In this document: in pieces, positions 1 to 5,501 of the stretch
Layout of the letters: every line of letters starts with the position of its first letter
Numbering within the stretch: the stretch's first letter is position 1
Assembly: GCA_015061365.1 (NCBI GenBank)
Contig: SUWS01000002.1
Span: 86,806-120,228 of the forward strand
From: Lentimicrobiaceae bacterium
GTDB taxonomy: Bacteria; Bacteroidota; Bacteroidia; Bacteroidales; F082
Length of the DNA stretch: 33,423 bases
Direction: 5' to 3'
Notes under the pieces: generated by a model
Told to the model about the DNA's origin: nothing
Databases searched by the model: none
The model's input: only the letters and a program-made list of their open reading frames with translations
Made by a program: the position numbers and the translations under genes

Positions 1-318
1 TGTTATTATTTTCGAAACCTTTTTACTTTTTATGATAGGTTTTTTTCTGACTATACTCATATATTTATCCTTTTTTACATAACGTTGGCATAATAACAGC
101 CATATCAATATCAATATCAATAGGTTGTATGAACTATTAAAATGTAAATCCTTTATTAATACATCATATATCGATATAACTCCACAAATAATAAATATAA
201 AACAAAATAGAATAACACCACATGCCGATATTTGTGGATGGCTATGTTTGGTTTTATCATAAAAAAACAAATATAAATTATAATATATCACATCTAAAAA
301 ATTCATAATCATCTTCAT
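1..318 (-). CDS. Putative membrane immunity protein, array copy E (3' end outside the window)
   Basis: An open frame of 106 codons runs from an ATG at 318 to the window edge with no stop. It starts MKMIMNFLDVIYYNLYLFF and ends in a basic stretch containing RKKPIIKSKKVSKIIT, the same two flanks as the four complete copies to its right. The middle, with two hydrophobic segments, differs from every other copy. The first 60 bases are nearly identical to about 1407-1466 in copy B. The start codon overlaps the stop of a 60-bp Rhs-tip scar in an ATGA arrangement. The family is not one I can name. An immunity role is inferred from position behind an Rhs tip. The missing C-terminus should hold the last transmembrane segment. 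Confidence 0.75.
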   Translation of the reverse strand, partial: MKMIMNFLDVIYYNLYLFFYDKTKHSHPQISACGVILFCFIFIICGVISIYDVLIKDLHFNSSYNLLILILIWLLLCQRYVKKDKYMSIVRKKPIIKSKKVSKIIT

Positions 319-374
319 GGCCGATAATTTTTATAAAATTCATTCCATAGATATTCATTACTTTCGGAAGGAAT
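315..374 (-). pseudogene. Scar of an Rhs toxin C-terminus (PSESNEYLWNEFYKNYRP)
   Basis: Immediately after the stop of copy D, the minus strand reads in frame PSESNEYLWNEFYKNYRP and then TGA. The resident Rhs tip ends SESNEYLWYDFYKNYQP. The TGA overlaps the ATG of copy E, exactly as the real toxin stop overlaps copy A. There is no start codon, so this is a remnant of a toxin gene end. The WNEF and RP differences show it came from a different toxin allele than the resident one. Confidence 0.75.
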
Positions 375-761
375 CTATCTAAATAAACTGACTATTGGTA
401 ATAATACAAACAATGGTAATATACTAAGTATGATAAAGACAATAGTTATTATTTTTGAGAATCTTTTACTCTTTATGATAGGTTTTTTTCTGACTATACT
501 CATATATTTATCCTTTCTAAGATAACGTAGTTCTAACAAAAACCATATTATTAAAACTAATACAAATCCAATATATAAAATATTGGATTTTAGATTCACA
601 TTTAATATTTCACATACTGATAATAGTATTCCGCTAATCATAAATTCGAAACAAAACACCATAGCAAACAAAGCTGCGGATTCCTCTATTTCACCTGTCT
701 TTTTAAAAAACAAATATAAATTATAATATATCACATCTAAGAATTTCACGATTTTCTTCAT
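375..761 (-). CDS. Putative membrane immunity protein, array copy D
   Basis: A 128-residue protein with an N-terminal helix shared by the family, about three hydrophobic segments (roughly residues 29-50, 61-77 and 103-125) and a basic loop RKKPIIKSKRFSKIITI before the last one. It is very close to copy B in both the middle and the end. The ATG at 761 overlaps the TGA of a 136-bp Rhs-tip scar (ATGA), so translation may once have been coupled to a toxin. No Shine-Dalgarno sequence is visible. The family is unnamed to me. The immunity role is inferred from Rhs-tip linkage, small size and tandem paralogy. Confidence 0.72.
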   Translation of the reverse strand: MKKIVKFLDVIYYNLYLFFKKTGEIEESAALFAMVFCFEFMISGILLSVCEILNVNLKSNILYIGFVLVLIIWFLLELRYLRKDKYMSIVRKKPIIKSKRFSKIITIVFIILSILPLFVLLPIVSLFR

Positions 762-893
762 GGTTGGTAATTTTTATAAAAGTCATACCATAGATATTCA
801 TTACTTTCGGAAGGTGCTCCAAATTTATTTTCATACATATTGTAGTGAAGATTGAATTTAAACTCTTGTATGCTTCTGTTAATGTTATTTTAT
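758..893 (-). pseudogene. Longer scar of the Rhs toxin C-terminus, frameshifted
   Basis: This 136-bp stretch matches the last ~135 bp of the resident Rhs gene (2149-2285). After a one-base deletion near 870 it encodes NLHYNMYENKFGAPSESNEY followed by LWYDFYKNYQP, identical to the resident tip. Upstream of the deletion the similarity continues through an ITxTEAY segment and then stops next to the end of copy C. It has no start codon. Its TGA overlaps the ATG of copy D. It is best read as the 3' end of a displaced toxin whose immunity gene was kept. Confidence 0.8.
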
Positions 894-1277
894 TTATGAG
901 ATCTCTATAATTAGTAGTAATACCAAAAACATCATTACGCTAAAAACAACAAAAGCTATTGTAATTATTTTAGAAAATCGTTCACTCCTTATAATTGGTT
1001 TTTTTAAAATTATATATTTATACTTATCTCTTCTTATATAACGATAGATCAACAAAATAAAAATTGTTAAAACCACCAACAAAGGTAAATACGACATAAA
1101 TAAATTTAGTTTTACATCGAATAGTTTACATGTCGAATAATACAGGCCAAGAACTATAAATACAAAACAAAGCAATAAAGTCCCTGTAGCAGTCATTTCT
1201 CTTGGTCTAGGACTATTGTGAGCAAATATGTATAAATTATAATATATTACATCTAGTACTTTCATAATCTTCTTCAT
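894..1277 (-). CDS. Putative membrane immunity protein, array copy C
   Basis: 127 residues, starting MKKIMKVLDVIYYNLYIF and carrying a basic segment RRDKYKYIILKKPIIRSERF before the final hydrophobic helix. The two central hydrophobic segments (about residues 30-51 and 62-77) differ strongly from copies B and D, so this is the most divergent complete copy apart from A. The ATG at 1277 overlaps the TGA of the Rhs-tip scar at 1274-1334. Immunity function is inferred from context. A general small membrane protein cannot be excluded from sequence alone. Confidence 0.72.
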   Translation of the reverse strand: MKKIMKVLDVIYYNLYIFAHNSPRPREMTATGTLLLCFVFIVLGLYYSTCKLFDVKLNLFMSYLPLLVVLTIFILLIYRYIRRDKYKYIILKKPIIRSERFSKIITIAFVVFSVMMFLVLLLIIEIS

Positions 1278-1334
1278 GGCTGATAATTTTTATAAAATTC
1301 ATTCCATAGATATTCATTACTTTCAGAAAGTGCT
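1274..1334 (-). pseudogene. Scar of an Rhs toxin C-terminus (SESNEYLWNEFYKNYQP)
   Basis: Directly after the TAG of copy B the minus strand reads ALSESNEYLWNEFYKNYQP and TGA. The TGA overlaps the ATG of copy C. The WNEF variant matches the scar at 315-374, not the resident tip (WYDF). No start codon precedes it. It marks another former toxin/immunity junction. Confidence 0.75.
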
Positions 1335-1721
1335 CTATCTAAAGGAACAGACTATTGGCAATAATACAAACAATGGAATTAAACTGAGTATAATAAAGAC
1401 AATTGTTATTATTTTCGAAACCTTTTTACTTTTTATGATAGGTTTTTTTCTGACTATACTCATATATTTATCCTTTCTAAGATAACGTAGTTCTAACAAA
1501 AACCATATTATTAAATATAATACAAAAATAACATATAAAATACTGTATTTTATATTCACATTTAATATTTTACATACTGATAATAGTATACCACTAATCA
1601 TAAATTCAAAACAGAATACCATGGCAAACAAAGCGGCTGATTCTTCTATTTCTCCAGTTTTTTTAAAAAACAAATATAAATTATAATAAATCACATCAAA
1701 GAATTTCATAATCTTCTTCAT
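1335..1721 (-). CDS. Putative membrane immunity protein, array copy B
   Basis: 128 residues from the ATG at 1721 (MKKIMKFFDVIYYNLYLFF). A start six codons upstream at 1739 is possible, but every paralogue begins at the MKKIM/MKMIM position, which favours 1721. It has three hydrophobic segments and the shared basic loop RKKPIIKSKKVSKIITI. It is nearly a twin of copy D. Unlike copies C, D and E it is not preceded by a toxin scar: the 44 bp between it and copy A hold no Rhs-like frame. Immunity role inferred from the array. Confidence 0.72.
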   Translation of the reverse strand: MKKIMKFFDVIYYNLYLFFKKTGEIEESAALFAMVFCFEFMISGILLSVCKILNVNIKYSILYVIFVLYLIIWFLLELRYLRKDKYMSIVRKKPIIKSKKVSKIITIVFIILSLIPLFVLLPIVCSFR

Positions 1722-1765
1722 GGTTTGTTTTTTATGCAATGATTATATAATATTAAACCAGATTA

Positions 1766-2152
1766 CTAAAATATCTTACCTTCTTTTCTTATAATAGCGA
1801 CAAAGAACGAACCAAACAGCAATAAAAGTCCAAGGACGAAAAAGGCAATTGTTATAAATTTTGAAAATCTTTTGCTTTTTATCATAGGCTTTTTCTTAAG
1901 TATGGCCAAATATCTATTGTTTCTGATATAATAAAAATAAAAACCATCATTCATGATAAAAAGAGATATACATACGGAAAAATAACTATCAATGTCTAAA
2001 AGTATCATTATACCCATCGACATCAAATACAATGTATTTGATACAGTCACACAAGACATCATTTCTGGATCAATATAGTGTACCTTTTGATTATTATAAT
2101 ACAAATAAAAATTATAATAAATCACATCTAAGAATTTCATAATCTTCTTCAT
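1766..2152 (-). CDS. Putative membrane immunity protein paired with the resident Rhs tip, copy A
   Basis: 128 residues with the shared N-terminus (MKKIMKFLDVIYYNFYLYY) and basic loop (KKKPMIKSKRFSKFITI). The central part (residues about 20-80) has little in common with copies B-E. Its ATG overlaps the TGA of the Rhs gene by four bases (ATGA), the classic arrangement of a toxin tip and its cognate immunity gene. It is therefore the best candidate for the immunity protein of the resident tip. With three hydrophobic segments it should be an inner-membrane protein, which would fit a membrane-acting toxin. That last step is inference. Confidence 0.75.
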   Translation of the reverse strand: MKKIMKFLDVIYYNFYLYYNNQKVHYIDPEMMSCVTVSNTLYLMSMGIMILLDIDSYFSVCISLFIMNDGFYFYYIRNNRYLAILKKKPMIKSKRFSKFITIAFFVLGLLLLFGSFFVAIIRKEGKIF

Positions 2153-3437
2153 GGCTGGTAATTTTTATAAAAGTCATACCATAGATATTCATTACTTTCG
2201 GAAGGTGCTCCAAACTTATTTTCATACATATTGTAGTGAAGATTGAATTTAAACTCTTGATATGCTTCTGTGAATGTAATAATTCTTCCTAATTCCCAAC
2301 CAACACCCCATGCTATACCATAAGCATTTCCAAAGGTGGAATAAACAAGTGACGCATCCTCTATAAGTAATTCATATTTCGATATATCATTATGTTTATA
2401 ATTATCATAATTTATGTACCAGGATATCCCAAAAAAGATAATGCCGATTTTCTTAAACATCGTACTATTTCTTTTACCATAGCTCAGTTTTCCTCCAGTA
2501 TGTTGGTTACCGTTCCAAGTCTGCTTATACATCTTCCAGTTTTTTCCCATCCATGTCTTATATGTCTTGCTATAAAACATCTCCGCTCCTATAGATGCTC
2601 CCGTTCCTGTGGCAGTAGCGATACCAGCGGCACAACCACCGCCGTTGCCAGGCAAGTTCGGTTGTGGTATGGAATATGAACTTTCACTGGTGTTGAAAGA
2701 TGGGTAATTGTAGTTTATGTTGTAATCGCCTACATATTGGCAGCTTAATGTTCCTTCATTAATATCGCTTCCATAACTGTATGTGTACTCATAATTTCCT
2801 TCAGACCATCTTATGGTTCCGCCAGAGTATCCGTCTGATGTAGCATGCGTTACATCTGTTATGCCGTAAAAATTCAACAACCTTTTCAAGTCGTTAGAGA
2901 CATCACCCTCGCTTGTTACATAATTTATCACGATATTAGTATGGGGAGGATCTGTAATCCTATAACCGCTCGGGTCTATATATCTCAACGGGTTGTAGAG
3001 GCAGTAGGCATAGCGGTTGAGGCTCTGCAGGCTGACAGGTTCCTGCACATAGTTGTCAGGCGAGAGAAAAGAAGACATCACGGGGTCGTACATCCTGCCG
3101 TTCATGTTGATGAGATTGAAGTCGCGGTAATGTTCGTGCATGCAGAAACCACGGTCGAAGGTGGTGTTTATGTTGTCGTATGTGAATGTTTCTGAGATCA
3201 CCGGAGAATTCATTTTTCTTCTTAATGCAAAGTTACCAAAATCATCGTACGAATACATCAGATCTTGAAAAATATTATTCCCCTAATGTAGTATTAATTC
3301 TGGTAATTCTTCCTGTATTCGCATTATAACCTTTGTTAGTAACTATACTGTTACCGACCACAAATTGTGCAATATGTCCAAAAACATTATATTTAATAGC
3401 TTTCCACAACGTATTATTACTACTTTCGTCTTTCATT
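2149..3437 (-). pseudogene. Truncated, frameshifted Rhs gene with polymorphic C-terminal tip
   Basis: The readable frame from 3258 gives 369 residues. Residues 1-30 resemble a YD-repeat segment. Residues 34-99 are the Rhs core-associated domain (FDRGF...NLINMNGRMYDP, FLSPDNYVQ, NRYAYCLYNP, ending DPSGY). Residues 100-369 are the variable tip. The frame continues upstream with a one-base shift: reading GGG instead of GGGG at 3280-3283 joins TTLG to NNIFQDLMYSYDDFGN, and the upstream part (about 3275-3437) has Rhs-like text such as YNVFGH and YNANTGRITRI. Rhs homology ends at the terminator of the next gene, so the 5' part, normally over a thousand codons, is absent. The step from YDN to FDRGF also seems to skip repeats normally present, suggesting an internal deletion. 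The tip has a Gly-rich region (204-224), a WMGKNWKMY motif and hydrophobic stretches at 267-284 and 303-330; a membrane-acting toxin is possible. No intact start or secretion signal is visible, so this is probably a silent orphan tip. Confidence 0.8.
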
Positions 3438-3479
3438 AAAAAAAAGGGACTTAAGTTCCTCATCTTACTCAAGTCCCTT
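3438..3479 (-). terminator. Rho-independent terminator after the T9SS cargo gene
   Basis: On the minus strand, AAGGGACTTGAGT pairs with ACTTAAGTCCCTT (13 bp, one G-U) around a 10-nt loop, followed by eight Ts. It lies just past the stop of the gene ending at 3487. It also marks the point where Rhs homology begins. Confidence 0.9.
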
Positions 3480-3486
3480 GTTAGAT

Positions 3487-4977
3487 TTATTTCTTCACGA
3501 ATCTTCCTTTGCTTATCGTTCCTTCGGCGTTGAAGACTTCATACACATATACCCCAGCATCCAAGGAAGAGACATCCATCGTGAGGACATTGCCGCTGCC
3601 TCTTATGATACGGCTCGTCAGGGTTCTGCCGTTCATGTCGATTATCCTTACCCTGTTTTCACTGCCCGTATCTATTCCTCTGATGTCGATGTTGAGCTCG
3701 CCATCTGTAGGGTTGGGATAGACCATGTTCGCTATCTCGTCTTCCGACACTTCATTGACATTCAAGACGGCTGAGAAATCATTGCGGGAGAATCTCGTTA
3801 TGCTTGCTTCGGTTACCAATTGGGGCTTGTAACTGTTGATACTTCCCAGCAGCAAAACATCGCCGTTGTCGTATGTCAGCAGGCTCTTGTCGCTATACCC
3901 GAGTCTGTCCTTTACCGTCAATGTACCCAATATTTCCAAGTCTCGCGTAAACAGACAGATCTGTGTGTGGAATGGTATCGCATGACTCGAATATGAGTGG
4001 TATCCTCCGTATATTGTGCTGTCGTTGACATAACTCATGGCGTTGTTGCCAATAAAAGCACTATGGCATGTGTCCGATGATATGACCTCGTATTTGTTTA
4101 CCGTTCCGTCAAGCGATACGCCGCTGATTATAACCTCATATCTGTCCTCATCTTCGGGGTGATTAAAATATGTACCCATTAACATAATCTCGTCGTCCGA
4201 CATCCACAGGTCGCTGCTCACCTCATGGTCGTTGTACATATTCGACCCTCCGTATTCCGGGTGTCCCACCGAGACAATCTCTTTAAAATTAAAATCATTG
4301 TCGTATATCAGCAATCTCATCCCTTTAAGCGTGTATTTGGCTATTACGACATATCCGCTGCCGTCAGGTCTGACTCTGAGCTGATTGTCACTGAAGTTGA
4401 GGTTATCCATGTCGTATATCTCATCGCCTTGTTCAGGATATGATTCAGCAATAAGTTCTCCGCCTTCGTCAAAGACAAGAAACGCCGGCTTCGCTATCGC
4501 CAGTCCGTCTCCTATAACCTCACTCAAAACTACAATATTACCGTCTCTTACAACAGCGTCGTGATGACGCCTGAAGGAATATTCGCCTTCCGCCGAAAGC
4601 TGTTTATGAGCTATCAGAGACAATCCGGAATCAAGGACTGCGATATGCAGATCGTATGCCTCAACAGTGCCGCTGCCGGTTTCCTCAACACCGACAAGAA
4701 AATAACCCTCAGATGTAGGGACTATCTTGATGAACTTCACATTGTCAAATTCATGGTCATACGAGAATGTCTCATATTCTCCTTTCTCGCCGACTTTATA
4801 TACTACTGAATGGAAATCGTCTTCGTTCTCGTATTGATAGCCTGCTATTATGGCTGTGTTATCCTCGTTGATTAAGCCGTCGATGAAAACCGAAGGAACT
4901 TCAAATCCTATCTCCCACTGCTGCGCTCCGAGAACCATAGGGAAAAACAATGACAATAATAAAATGAGTCTTTTCAT
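3487..4977 (-). CDS. Secreted protein with T9SS type A C-terminal sorting domain
   Basis: 496 residues. A signal peptide (MKRLILLLSLFFPMVLGAQ) is followed by a repetitive beta-rich region with motifs such as YDNDFNFKEI and LLTYDNGDVLLLGSI, compatible with a beta-propeller-like ectodomain. The last ~80 residues are a T9SS type A sorting domain: YPNPTDGELNIDI, then VRIIDMNGRTL and LDAGVYVYEVF, ending GRFVKK. Such domains target proteins through the type IX machinery, and the core of that machinery is encoded 5 kb away. The protein is expected at the cell surface or outside. It lies 23 bp behind the DUF3244-like gene and probably shares its promoter. The ectodomain function is unknown. Confidence 0.9.
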   Translation of the reverse strand: MKRLILLLSLFFPMVLGAQQWEIGFEVPSVFIDGLINEDNTAIIAGYQYENEDDFHSVVYKVGEKGEYETFSYDHEFDNVKFIKIVPTSEGYFLVGVEETGSGTVEAYDLHIAVLDSGLSLIAHKQLSAEGEYSFRRHHDAVVRDGNIVVLSEVIGDGLAIAKPAFLVFDEGGELIAESYPEQGDEIYDMDNLNFSDNQLRVRPDGSGYVVIAKYTLKGMRLLIYDNDFNFKEIVSVGHPEYGGSNMYNDHEVSSDLWMSDDEIMLMGTYFNHPEDEDRYEVIISGVSLDGTVNKYEVISSDTCHSAFIGNNAMSYVNDSTIYGGYHSYSSHAIPFHTQICLFTRDLEILGTLTVKDRLGYSDKSLLTYDNGDVLLLGSINSYKPQLVTEASITRFSRNDFSAVLNVNEVSEDEIANMVYPNPTDGELNIDIRGIDTGSENRVRIIDMNGRTLTSRIIRGSGNVLTMDVSSLDAGVYVYEVFNAEGTISKGRFVKK

Positions 4978-5000
4978 GATGTTATAATTTTAAGGGTTTA

Positions 5001-5381
5001 TTAATCTAATGGTTGTTGTCCTGGTGTATGGATGTCCATATTCGTGTATTCTCCATTACTTAATGTGATGTCCATTCTGTAATAGCCGACATCATTAATA
5101 ATAAAGGTGGCGTGATCTGGTGTCGAGAAGACATTGTCTCTGTCAATGTAGACACCGTTAGAATCCTTAATGACGATATGCGCTATACCCACATTATCGT
5201 TAAAGGTGATAGTAAGTACATGTCCCGTGATATCCGCTGAGATGGATTCGGAACGATCAGTGTAGCCGTTCTGGATTCCACTATGGATAGATGAAATATT
5301 AATTCCATCTTTGTTTTGTTTCGCTTCTACAACATTCATTGTTGCAAGAAAGATCAATACGCTGATAATAATCTTTTTCAT
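5001..5381 (-). CDS. DUF3244-like small secreted protein
   Basis: 126 residues with a signal peptide (MKKIIISVLIFLATMNVVEA) and a single beta-sandwich-like domain: ADITGHVLTITFNDNVGIAH, then VIKDSNGVYIDRDNVF and YYRMDITLSNGEYTN. The pattern of a short strand-rich domain ending in an LSNG turn fits the DUF3244 family of small Bacteroidales proteins. I assign it from memory of the family pattern. It is first in a two-gene unit with the T9SS cargo and has a well-formed Bacteroidota promoter upstream. Function unknown; probably periplasmic or exported. Confidence 0.75.
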   Translation of the reverse strand: MKKIIISVLIFLATMNVVEAKQNKDGINISSIHSGIQNGYTDRSESISADITGHVLTITFNDNVGIAHIVIKDSNGVYIDRDNVFSTPDHATFIINDVGYYRMDITLSNGEYTNMDIHTPGQQPLD

Positions 5382-5419
5382 ATTTGCTGATTTTCGTTGA
5401 TAATTTATCTGAACAACCG

Positions 5420-5449
5420 CAAAATTAGTGACTTTTGCTATTTCGTCAA
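5420..5449 (-). promoter_or_regulatory. Bacteroidota promoter for the DUF3244-cargo unit
   Basis: On the minus strand TTG (5449-5447) is followed after 19 bases by TAATTTTG (5427-5420), matching the -33 TTG and -7 TAnnTTTG boxes of the primary Bacteroidota sigma factor. The start codon lies about 40 bp downstream. Confidence 0.7.
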
Positions 5450-5501
5450 GAAAAACTCATATCACAAAAAATCAAGTTCTAAATATATAATTATCAGTAT
5501 A

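Noticed and set aside
1276..1485. 69-codon plus-strand frame in the immunity array
   Set aside because: It is antisense to copy B and scar sequence; the minus-strand frames are conserved among five copies.
2149..3437. Rhs tip as a T9SS cargo
   Set aside because: The tip lacks a C-terminal sorting domain and ends in FYKNYQP; closeness to T9SS genes is not evidence of export by that route.
3275..3472. 65-codon minus-strand frame as an independent small gene
   Set aside because: Its first residues are written by the terminator hairpin at 3438-3479, and the rest is Rhs sequence that joins the next frame after removing one base.
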